Assembly (NCBI GenBank): GCA_022592435.1
Contig: JABYQS010000137.1
Location: 1-64,000, forward strand
Source: Cerioporus squamosus
Lineage: Eukaryota; Basidiomycota; Agaricomycetes; Polyporales; Polyporaceae
Direction: 5' to 3'
Length of the DNA: 64,000 nt
The notes beneath the pieces were generated by a model. It did not search any database. It saw only the letters and a program-made list of their open reading frames with translations, and was not told where the DNA came from. This document shows, piece after piece, positions 54,623 to 64,000 of the stretch. Each line of letters begins with the position of its first letter. Within the stretch, counting starts at the first letter, position 1. The translations under genes and the position numbers were made by a program.

Positions 54623-56956
54623 TCATGTGGCGAGGGGGCCGTACCTCACATCGCCTGAGGATCCGGCAGCACTTGCCCCAGCGGCGCCAGCTTGAGCTTG
54701 ATTCTGGGCACCAGCCCCAGGTCCACCTCCTGCAGCTGCCGCGGCGGCGGCGACCATGGCCGCGCTGCCGAGCTGGAGGTACCCGGCCTGGACGAGGAAG
54801 TCCCATACGCGGCTAACTTTGTTTACATCGAGTTTGACGAGCTCGCGGGCCTCGCGCCGGCGGAGCTTACCACCGCGACGAGCGTACTCGCGCACGAGCG
54901 TCTCCTTGATGACGAGGTACGGCTTGGGCATGATGCGCAGCGCGGAGCAAAGGGTCTGTTCTTCGGGCGTGAGGAGGTGTAGAGAGGGACTGTTAGCGAG
55001 GTTGAGAGGGGCAGCTGGTCCCAGGGAACATGCGTGAGCTGTGGTTGAAATGGGCGAGGAACGTAAGAGTACGTACGCATCTTCCGTGATGGAGGTACCG
55101 TCCCGGAGACGCTGGGCTTTGGTGTCACTTCGCGGTCGTCTCCCTCTCCGGCGACCCGCCGTGGATCGGCGGACGAAGCACGAGCGCCGCCCAGACGACG
55201 CTCTGGGAAATAGTCTCGCTGCGCATACTGGTTCTTGACGGCAGCCTGCGAGGATATCAACTTCAGTCATAGATACACCAACGGACGAGGAAAGCCACGA
55301 CGCACCCGCTTCTGGAAGTCGGCCTCGTACTTCTCAATGTCTGCTGGCGTGCGCAGGCCGAGGGTACGATATAGCTGGAGCTCCTTGATGCGTTTCCTGA
55401 GCATGTGTTCGTCTGCGTGGCGGTGCCGAGGTCAGCTGAGTAACGGAGTCATCGCAGGGTTACGGGCTTTCAATAGACGTACAGAGGATGTCGGCCTGGA
55501 ATTGCTCAAAGTCTTCGGCAGTTTGCAGGCGGGCGAAGGGGCGCAGTCGGTGCAAAATGTCCTTCTCTTCCTTAGACCGTTTCTTGTCTGCCGCTTGCAT
55601 CTACAAGGACGTGTCAGCATCTCAAGCGAGACGTGCAAGGCGAGGCGAGGCGAACCTGCTTGTAGTTGAGCAGCCCCCTGTCGAACATGATGCTCTTCGC
55701 CTCGAGTCGCTTGTCCACACGTTGGTAGTACGACTCCAGCAGTGTCAGCTTGAACGTGAGGGACTCCTTGGTCTCGAAGGGGGGCGGCTGCGTCTGCTCG
55801 TCGCCATCGTCCGCCTCGTCGCTCTTCTTCTCGTCGTCCGGCTTCGAGCTCGTATCGCGGCGAGGAGTGTCACCATTCGAATGGTAGCCGTTGGCCATAC
55901 TACCGTTCACGATGCCATTGGGTAACCGCTTCCCGGGGAATACGTCCTTTGCCTTCATCTCCTCTTCCCAGCGTGCACGCGCCTTGACGTCCACGTCATT
56001 CTCGTCTTCGGGTATCTGGTCCCCGCCCCACTCTAGACACACACCGAACTCGAGGTCCTTGACAATGTCCTCCGCCTCATTGTCGAGCTCGTGTTCAAAC
56101 TCCAGTCGACCTGGGAGGAACGTGGCCACTTCGTGCACGCCGGGGGCGGACACGGGCGCAACCTTGTGTGGTGGAGGTGCGTTGGTGGACATGGAGGATA
56201 TTCGTCTGCGCTTGCGTTCTTGAAACTCGGCGGGGTCGATGTCGAAGTCCACATCCGTTCGCTGCGGGCGCGACGAGAACGAAAGACGCAGAACGTCAGT
56301 GGGGGCAGATCAAGGAGGACGGAACTTAGACGCACAGGTAGGGGCCAATTGGGGGACTCAATATAGACAGAATAATAATGCTTCTCTACCTCCTCCTTTG
56401 TCCTGGTTCCGACGTGTTCCGATATGGCCTGCCAGTTACCAAGACCCTGGAGGGTAATCCCTTCGAGCAGGAGGAGCTCCCTTGGAAGTGTCAGTACGAG
56501 AGCGAGTCTGGACAAACGCCGAACTCACTCATCTGCACCCCAGTCGTCGACGAATATTGGGTACGAATGTAGTTCCTAAGGGGCATGGTAAGTCAGACGA
56601 ACATCTCGTCGGGGCACGAGTCCGACTTACCACCACGCGATAAGCATGCCCGCGTTTGTGGTTCCCAAACTCCTTGCCCGCACAAAAACAGGCAGGACAG
56701 ATATCCACCCCGTCTCCGGCCTCGCAGGCAGGGTCGGCGCATTTTATGCGGATGGAATGGGTGAGGTCGCAGGCGCAGGAGTCGCATTCGATCTGCAAGC
56801 CAGGCTCGCTCACAGCTATTACGTAATCAAATGCAAGGTGCGTGAGAAACCCAGCGCGCAGGCTAGAAACGGGCCACAAGATCCCTTGCGATTAAACCAC
56901 CACTCACTCTGAATTTCCTCCGGCTGGTACTGTCTCTTCCGGTGCGTCACCGTCAT
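54623..56956 (-). CDS. ADA2: SAGA transcriptional adaptor Ada2
   Basis: Multi-exon gene beginning MTVTHRKRQYQPEEIQ. Domains in order: a ZZ zinc finger (IECDSCACDLTH, CADPACEAGDGVDICPACF, GHAYRVV); a SANT domain (HSYPIFVDDWGADEELLLLEG, LGNWQAISEHVGTRTKEEVE, KHYYSVYIE); the Ada2 middle region (ATFLPGRLEFEHELDNEAED, LLESYYQRVDKRLEAKSIMF, LYRTLGLRTPADIEKYEADF); and a C-terminal SWIRM domain (TPEEQTLCSALRIMPKPYLV, LVKLDVNKVSRVWDFLVQAG). Ada2 connects Gcn5 acetyltransferase to SAGA and stimulates histone H3 acetylation. The tail adds an Ala/Gly-rich stretch not usual in yeast. Its start lies about 100 bp from the stop of the next minus-strand gene. Confidence 0.92.
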
Positions 56957-57056
56957 TCTTCAGCGAAAGAATCAGCCCAATTGACCGAAAATTGGTCGTT
57001 CTAGGGGGTGTGGCTTCGGATGGTAGCAGGATCGTGATATTCCACGAGGAATGCCG

Positions 57057-57431
57057 CTAGGGCGGGCCCTCAGACTTGTGAATGTCGTGCGCGATCCGGG
57101 GCAACGCGTAGAATAGCAGAATTAACCAAGGTATGTTGGACAGTGGCGGGACGAGGTCGGGGTGGTTCCGGTCGTTGTGGACGTCTTTCTCGGCGATGTA
57201 GCGCGATGGCGAGGTCCCCAGAGTGCCACTATTGATGGACAAGATGCGTTTGGTGAGCCCGGAGTCGTCGAGCACAGTGAAGGTGGAGGAAATGGCTGTC
57301 GTCGTCGTCGTCGACGGCGGCGGCGACAAGGCGTATGCCGCCGCTTTGGCAAACACGGCCAAACAACGCGTCTCACCGGCGCCAATGTGCATGCGTGTGT
57401 ACCGGGCGTCTGTCCTGTCTGCTGCAGCCAT
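57057..57431 (-). CDS. small membrane-anchored protein of unknown function
   Basis: Open frame of 124 residues starting MAAADRTDARYTRMHIGAGE, with a polar middle (Ser/Thr-rich, SRYIAEKDVHNDRNHPDLV) and one hydrophobic helix near the end (IPWLILLFYALPRIAHDI) followed by a short tail, so it could be tail-anchored. Family not recognised. Divergent from CTR9 with 137 bp between start codons, implying a shared promoter. Confidence 0.6.
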   Translation of the reverse strand: MAAADRTDARYTRMHIGAGETRCLAVFAKAAAYALSPPPSTTTTTAISSTFTVLDDSGLTKRILSINSGTLGTSPSRYIAEKDVHNDRNHPDLVPPLSNIPWLILLFYALPRIAHDIHKSEGPP

Positions 57432-57568
57432 CGTCCGTCTCCTCCTGCTCACAGACCTCAGGGTGATCCCCTGCCTTCCTCTTGCTGGGTTTCTGCACTC
57501 TGTCTGCTGCTCCGACGCTGCTGTAGTCTGCGGACAACGTCTCGCGACCTCAAGACGACAAGCACGAC

Positions 57569-60500
57569 ATGAGCGACACCGCGTCCCCTCCGCCACCTGG
57601 GCGCACCATTGACATCGAACTCGGAGGACAGGAGGTCATCACCGTCGAGCTCGACAGCCTCGATCCTCAGCCAGACGACCTGATTGACCTGCTTAGGGAG
57701 GGCCAGTGTAGAGTGGGAATATGGCTGCGACTCGCCGCGGAGTATTGGAGGAGAGGACTCCTGGATGCAGCAGACAAGATTGCTCAGGCCGCGAAAACGA
57801 GTGCGTTGTAGCCTGTAACGCTCCATCACCGATCTCATCCCTGTTCAAGGTCTGGAAGCAAGCGGCAACACTGCCTCTTTGGTCCCGGTGTATTCGTTTA
57901 TGGCGAACCTGCAGATAGCTCGTGCCGGGAAGGCACCGAAGCTCATCCTCCCGCATGCTGGTATGTTCTACCTGAAGTGCAATTTTAGTACTGTTGCCCA
58001 ATTCTGTGCCTCGAAGTCCATGACAGTATGATTGCGGAAAAGCCTCGAGAACACTACAACCGAGAAGCTGCGTCTCACTTCAACACCGGACAAAATCTGA
58101 TACAAGAGGCGAACACTGCTGGAACGTCGGTACTGTCCCACCTGACAAGAGGCATCCTCTACTTGAGTCTTGGCAAATGGGAGGACGCCGGGAGAGCGTT
58201 CGACACCATTCTGATGGAGAAGCCAACCAACATCCCCGCTCTGCTCGGCAAGGTCGAAGCTATACATCCCCGTCCTAGACCATTACTCACTACGGGGTAC
58301 AGGCGAAACTTGCATATGCGCGCCGTCAATATCCGCAGTCCCTCAAGTTGTTCCAGCGTGTATTGCAGCTGAATCCCAGCACTCTGCCGGATCCCCGGAT
58401 TGGCATCGGTTTGTGCTTCTGGTCGATGGACCACAAGGCGAAGGCGAAGGCTGCCTGGGAGCGCAGTGTTGAAGTGGTGCGTCTCTCCTTCCAGCATGTC
58501 AAACATTCCGGGTGCGATTGTCTGCCGCAGAATCCTGGAGAGTGGTCCGCAAACCTCCTGCTCGGCCTCGAAGCGCTGAACGCGAGCAAGAACGAGAGTC
58601 AGTCCATGGAGGAGCGCCGGGCAGACTTGGTGAAAGGTACTAGTCTGATCGAGCGGGCGTTCAAGGCCAACCCGCGCAACTCCGCCGCTGCGAACGCGCT
58701 GTGTGAACTGCTCTTGCAGAAAGGAGATACCAAACGTGTGAGTCCGATTGTAGCGAACAGCTGATCGGACGTCTACTCACTACGGGTAACAGGCTTTTAA
58801 ACTCGCGGAGCGCACCATACAATTCGCGGACGTCAAAGGTATCTTGTGTGACGGTTACATCCGCGCTGGTCGGGTGTGCCACAGGGCCGGTTCTATCAAG
58901 GAGGCGACCGCGCATTTCAACAGGGCGAAAGAAGCACGACAGGACAGTGTCTTGGCGACAGTCGGCCTTGCGCAGATGCAGCTCAAGAATGGTGAGCGAG
59001 AACACTGCGTGTTCGGTGCTTCGCTGACGTGATATCAGATGAGGCTGCCGCCGCCATCCATACGTTGGACAGCTTCCTGCAGGCCCCGACGAACCCGAAG
59101 TCGATTGAACTAACTGCGATGCTTGCGTCAATACGGGCGAGCCCTCGGCCAGGCATGAGCAGTGCCGACAAACAAGAGGATAAGGCTCGCGCACGGGAGT
59201 TGTTCGACCGCGTGACGAAGGCCCTTGGCGCGGTTGGCGACCCTCTTGCGCAGACAAACGGCCACACGCAGGGCTTGTCTTCTTCAGCTCGCAAGCTCGG
59301 GGAGGACACCGAGATGTATATCGAAATCGCAAAGCTCTACCAGGACGACAATCTCGAGCGCATGGAACGCGCGTACAAGCAGGCCCTGCAAAATAGCGAA
59401 GCGTCGGGATCACCGGATCCCCGACTGGTGAACAATCTCGCTGCTTTGGAGCATCTGCACGAACATCTCGACGAGGCGCGGAATCTGTACGAGCGGGCCT
59501 TAACGCACGCCGCAAGCTTAGACCAGTCTATGGCGGAGGCGATGTCGACCTCTATCCTCTACAATCTTGCACGGGTGTATGAGGATCACGGCGAGACGGC
59601 GAAGGCAAAGGAGGCGTACGGCAAGCTCCTTGCACGACACCCAGAGTATGTCGATGGTGAGTGCTTGGTATGCGATACGTGTTCTGTTCATGCTCTGACT
59701 ATGTTGCAGCCAAGATCCGACTAGCCCAGATGCTCGCCGACCTCAACCAGTACAACGAAGCTCACGACCTCTTCAAGCAAGCGCTATCCTCGCAGCCCAA
59801 CAACCTCAACCTACGCGCGTTCTACACCCACTTCCTCATCCAGTTTAACCAGTCGAAGAACGCCAAGGACTTCGTCTTCCTTACCCTCCGCGACCACGAC
59901 AAGTACGACCTCTACTCAATATGCGCTGTGGCGTGGTTGCAGTATCATACAGCTCGTGAAAACCGCGATGGCAGCCCCGAGGGCATCAAGGACCGGCGGC
60001 GCAGCTTCCAGCGAGCAGCCGAATACTACCAGAAAGCCTTGCAGATCGACCCGCTCTGCGCCGTCGCCGCCCAGGGCCTGGCAATTGTTGTGGCGGAAGA
60101 CGCGCTGGGCAATCTCGGGGGCGCGCTCGGGCCCATCACGAACGACGAGGGCGCGAAGAGGCTGAAGAACTCGCGGGAGGCGCTTGACATCTTCGCGAAG
60201 GTGCGCGAGTCCATCAACGACGGGAGCGTGTATGCGAACATGGGCCACTGTTACTATGCGCGGGATGAGTATGACCGAGCGATCGAGAGTGTGAGTGTGC
60301 TAAAAGTCAAAGTTCTCTGTTGTGAGGCGCGGATGCTGAAGTGGTTGTGATCGGGTTGCAGTATGAGACAGCGTCGAGGAGGTTTTATGGCGGGCGGGAC
60401 GTGGCGGTGCTGCTTTGCTTGTGCCGAGCGTGGTACGCGAAGGCGAACAAGGACCAGTCGTTCAGCGCGATAACGACCGCGCTGCAGTACGCCCAGAAGG

Positions 60501-61577
60501 TTTGTGACAGCCTTTTGGCGTACATATTTGAACCTGGTACTGATGATTGGCTGTATTCTTCAGGCGCTGCACTTGCATCCGACGGACAAGGCTATCTTGT
60601 ACAACATTGCTATGATTCAGCAGAAGGCAGCCGAGTTGATGATGGCCGTGCCCCCCGCGAAGCGCTCTTTGAAGGATCTTCAGAGGGCCATCGAGCAGGC
60701 CGCGCATGCGCAGAAGTAGGCTTCTCCTTGTGTTGTTTCACGCCGTCGACTGACACATCTTCCAGGCTCTTTGGCTCTCTTGCTGCTGATGCGTCACATA
60801 TGGTTCCATACAGCCGGGAAATTGCAGACCAGCGTCGGAAGTACGGCGACAGCATGCTTCGGCGATGCGAGGAGCATCTCTCGACGCAGAAGCAGTATGA
60901 GGCAGAGTCGCAGGCCAAGGTGCAGGCTGCACGGCAGAGGCGACAGGAGGAGAAGGAGCGGCAGGAGGCTGCTGAGGTACGTCTTAGCTCAAGTCCTGAA
61001 CCCGATATGACCATATTGACGATAATCTGCGTCTCTTCAATGTACAGCGTGAACGCCTCGAGGAGTTGCGCAAGCAGGCAGAGAAGCTCGCGGAGGAGCG
61101 TCGGATTGCAAGGGAGCAGGCACTCGAGTGGACGAGAGAGGTGAAGCGGATGGAGAGCGACGAGGAACGCGAGAAGGCGGCGAAGAAAGCGAAGCGCGGG
61201 AAGCGGTCGGAGAACGTGAGTGGAGACGAGGGTGCGGAGGGGAGAAGAAAAAGAGGCGTGGCAAGATCAAGAAGTCTGAGTCTGATGGGGAGGACCAGGC
61301 CTGAGGCGCTGTTCAGTGGAGACGAGGAGGAGCAAAAGCCTCGGAAGGTGTGTCATGATCGTCATCTGCGTCGATCGGCTACTGATACATAGATCACCTC
61401 GCAGCGGACTAAGAAACGGGCGGTCAGGGATGATGATGACGAGGAAACAGCACCAGCTGTGCCTCGGAAGAAGCAGTAGTAAGTGGGCCCTCGAGATGTC
61501 CCCGGAACGATAACTGAAAGGACACCCACAGCAAAAGCAAAGAGACTATATCGGACTCCGACGAGGAGATGTCATGA
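57569..61577 (+). CDS. CTR9: Paf1-complex TPR subunit Ctr9
   Basis: Large multi-exon TPR protein beginning MSDTASPPPPGRTIDIELGG, ending DSDEEMS. Typical Ctr9 segments are HYNREAASHFNTGQNLI, RIGIGLCFWSMDHKAKAK, NPRNSAAANALCELLLQKGD, YYQKALQIDPLCAVAAQGLA, VYANMGHCYYARDEYDRAIE and HLHPTDKAILYNIAMIQQKA. They are followed by a charged coiled-coil tail (RQRRQEEKERQEAAERERLE, KKAKRGKRSEN). Ctr9 scaffolds Paf1C on elongating RNA polymerase II and supports H2B ubiquitination and H3K4 methylation. In the tail the lysine-rich reading KKKRRGKIKKSESDGEDQA lies in another frame than the flanking residues, which points to two compensating single-base changes around 61230 and 61304; the annotated frame stays open. 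Convergent with the HIT-finger gene. Confidence 0.92.
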
Positions 61578-61705
61578 ACCCTGTCCCTTTGCCCCTTGTC
61601 GTCCATGCTGTGTACATATGTGGTTCTGTCCTGTGCTTTGTGTATCCATCATCATCGTAGTACATCTGTAATGCATACTCCCATCGACCGTGACGGCTCT
61701 TGCGA

Positions 61706-62587
61706 TCAATCGCCCCAGTCAAGACCCAGCATGCCTCCTTCCCACTCCGCACAGGCGCCTTCGACAGCCTCCGCCAGTTGTCGAAGTGCGTCACGATCCT
61801 CGTTGGACGCATGCCCGAGCGAAGCTAGGGCATGGCTGCGATTTCCTCCGACGCCGAGTGCTTCTTGAAGAGCAAGCTCTCGCTCTTCTCCTCGCAGCGC
61901 ATCGATAGACCGTAGGATGTCCCTCAATCGAGGATTTGATGTGATGACTCGACGGACCGTTTGCGACGTTGCTGATATAACTATGAGCTATGCACGATGC
62001 TTGGCAGACTGAGACGACCGACCTATGGCTTCGTATTGAGGTAATTGCAAAGGTTTCGGATCGTCGCGTTTTAAGGGGTCTGGATAGGCCGACTCTTCTG
62101 GTACGTAGGGCCACTTGAGCGATGCGAGCGACCTCAGAGGTGGTTCCCCCTGCTCTACCGGCTTTTTGCCCTTTGCTTCCTCTGTTGAAGAAGTCTCTCC
62201 GGGAGCAGCTAGCGAAGAGACGTCGCGTCAGCTATGGGCACGCAATCTAAGCCAGACAATGTCCCGCATACCCTCTGTAGACTTCGGCTCAAGCGTGTTT
62301 GCAGATGTAGACGTTCCATAGTCCGAAGTAGTAGCGGATGAAGGCGTGCCCGTGCATACATCTGTCGAGACTACGAGGTGAAAGCAGAGTCCCGGGTAGA
62401 TAGATCGGTACACACCTTTATGACGCTTGTAGCATGTTACGGAGCAGCTGTCGAGCACGATTGTCAACGCCTACAAGTACAAGAGGAGAGCCCACATCAT
62501 TTACTAGACGAGGTTGCATTTGGCACATGTGTACTTGGATTCAGCTGCGTCGCAAACCTGGCACAATGCACGTTTTGGAGGAGCCAT
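61706..62587 (-). CDS. HIT-type zinc-finger protein (ZNHIT3/Hit1-like)
   Basis: Spliced minus-strand gene; exon 1 62587-62505, exon 2 62447-62416, further exons around 62250-62370, 62030-62210 and 61706-61980. The HIT finger is made by joining the first two exons: CQVCDAAESKYTCAKC and NLVYCSVTCYKRHK. A Ser/Thr linker follows, then the helical part SLASLKWPYVPEE, VRRVITSNPRLRDILRSIDA, RDALRQLAEAVEGACAEW. This layout, with a short finger then a C-terminal helical region, fits ZNHIT3/Hit1-type factors that assist box C/D snoRNP assembly with Rsa1/Bcd1-type partners; the exact orthologue is inferred. Its stop is 128 bp from the stop of CTR9. Confidence 0.82.
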
Positions 62588-63182
62588 GTCCTGCCAGAGA
62601 AGAGTGTCAGCATCGCCGCGACTCACATTGTTCAGGCAGCTCTCTCGCACCCCAGGACTCACGTTGGATGTTTCTATCAAACCGGGTGATGACCGGTTGT
62701 CGTAACGGCGTTAGTAAGATCTCAATCTGAGGTCCATGCGCGAGGTCGCTTTCCCACGCTCCTACAAACCCCGCTTGTGGCAGTGTATTCCTCAAGTTCT
62801 CTCCGCTCATGCACATGGTCACAAGTTTTGTCCTGACAGCCATTACTATCACAGCAGTCAGACATAGCTGTGGTTAAGTATCCGATGGTGAGGCAATGGC
62901 GGTTCGGAGACGGACGCTTCTCTCGCAGCATAAAACAGCGGCTGACGACTACGTCAGCGATCCCTCCTCCTCCTCCTCCTCCATCAAGATACGTAGCGTG
63001 CATGGTATTCCAATTGAACTGGTCTGGCTCGGCCGTAACACAACGATGGGCTGCTACCAGGCTGACATATCGGGCTTACGTTGTTGGCCAGCCTCCAAAC
63101 AGCTCCACAAGTTCGCCCTCGCCGCCGGCGGACCATCTCCATGGAACTTGCCTTCGTACGACCACAATCGTATCTACTCACC
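62588..63182. other. intergenic with (CTC)n run
   Basis: Divergent promoter space. A short CTC/TCC repeat lies near 62964-62983. No gene supported. Confidence 0.4.
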
Positions 63183-63557
63183 ATGGAGTACACTATCATC
63201 CTCATCGTTTCCTTCCTCTTCACCACCTGGGCCATCTCCGAAGTCCAGTTCGACAGCATCCTGCTCCTCCTGACTCGATCGACCGGCTTGTCTCTGTCTT
63301 CGGCCTTCACTCGGCCTTTCTCGAACTCACCCAGTAAGTGCAACATCTCCTCCTACATATGACCTTGCCTGATGCTGACATACTTCCCGCTTAGCATGGC
63401 CATTGGCTTCGAGACACTCGCATATGTCTTGTCCAGCATCAGGCCCCTAGCTGGAGATGACCTTCACTCCAACATCCATCGCACAGCAACCCAACTTGAT
63501 CTTCTCCTAGTTGTCCTCTTCCTCGTCACCTCTGGCTCTATGTGCTACCTCCAGTGA
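63183..63557 (+). CDS. small multi-helix membrane protein, model uncertain
   Basis: Begins MEYTIILIVSFLFTTWAISE, a strong transmembrane helix, and ends in a second hydrophobic helix (LLLVVLFLVTSGSMCYLQ) after an intron of about 70 nt (donor GTAAGT at 63332, acceptor TTAG near 63395). The first exon does not join the second in phase from this ATG; a neighbouring frame (LVSVFGLHSAFLELT) does. The real start may lie upstream in that frame, or one base is wrong. Family not recognised. Confidence 0.35.
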
Positions 63558-64000
63558 ATATGCACGAACCGGGGCTTAGACGGAAGTTCCGACAGGATCA
63601 TCGAGGTTGCGTAAGCTCGGAACATTCGATTCATTCTACATACCTCGCATACTACTATTTTCCGGACCCCTCCTGGTCTTCTGCATCTCACTGATGTCTT
63701 CGAGGCCTTGAATATATAGTAAGAGGTTCTCATACAGTACGTGCATGTCGAAGACATGCGTACAAACAAAGCAAAATCAACAGAACAAGTCCGAGAGAGA
63801 GAGGCAGCAATGTACACAGCAGTATGACACAACAGATATCATCAACACAGCGGGAGTCATGATGATGCTTCCTAAACCTACAAATTGGGCAGCGCGGGAA
63901 CAGCAGAGCATTTACGTCACAATCGAATTGATGGTTAACGCCACTAGGCGGTCGTGTCAAGTCGCGTCATGAGGCAATATCTGCCGCAATGTCAGTAAGC
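63558..64000. other. right-edge stretch, nothing recognised
   Basis: Presumed 3' region of the small membrane-protein gene. No motif or conserved frame is seen up to the window edge. Confidence 0.35.

Overview
This window looks like nuclear DNA from a mushroom-forming basidiomycete (Agaricomycetes, possibly a polypore). Genes are dense and cut by many introns of about 40-70 nt with GT(A/G)NGT donors and CAG/TAG acceptors. Leaders are pyrimidine-rich. The gene content is typically fungal: a polyporopepsin-like aspartic protease, a Vps3844-type protein, Gti1/Pac2 (WOPR) regulators, SAGA Ada2 and Paf1-complex Ctr9. There are no prokaryotic operons, CRISPR arrays or rRNA. All gene models were spliced by eye from reading frame, splice sites and family knowledge; no search was run.

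Layout. 1-12.7 kb is dominated by one large non-LTR (LINE) retrotransposon: an ORF1 gag-like protein with a zinc knuckle, then an ORF2 with APE endonuclease, reverse transcriptase, RNase H and a C-terminal CCHC motif, ending in an A17 tract. Two short unexplained ORFs lie upstream. The poly(A) end sits only about 100 bp before a Vps3844-like gene, followed by a CUE-domain protein gene. 15.8-18.2 kb is gene-poor. 18.3-19.8 kb holds the secreted aspartic protease. 20.7-23.3 kb holds a degenerate kinase-like gene and the exosome subunit RRP45 with two apparent frameshifts. 23.6-26.6 kb (minus) reads as one 13-exon gene joining eight CCHC zinc knuckles to DNAJC7-type TPRs and a J domain. This is the most unusual gene of the window. 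27.3-30.5 kb holds a SET methyltransferase convergent with a GDSL esterase. 31.3-35.0 kb holds a helical protein of unknown family and an F-box protein. 38.4-46.0 kb holds two WOPR regulators separated by a 4.6-kb gene-free interval. 48.3-49.7 kb holds an inverted paralogue of the helical protein. 50.7-54.2 kb holds a CoA-binding protein and a membrane-anchored cysteine-synthase-like enzyme with a 6-nt exon. 54.6-62.6 kb holds ADA2, a small tail-anchored protein, CTR9 and a HIT zinc-finger protein. The right edge holds a small membrane-protein gene of uncertain model.

How the genes relate. Several are nuclear gene-expression factors (Ada2 in SAGA, Ctr9 in Paf1C, Rrp45 in the exosome, a ZNHIT-type snoRNP assembly factor, WOPR regulators), but nothing suggests a metabolic cluster. 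Repeated single-base frame disruptions in conserved genes (RRP45, the SET gene, CTR9) next to a 5.4-kb intact retrotransposon ORF suggest local sequence errors or recent decay, and should be checked against reads.
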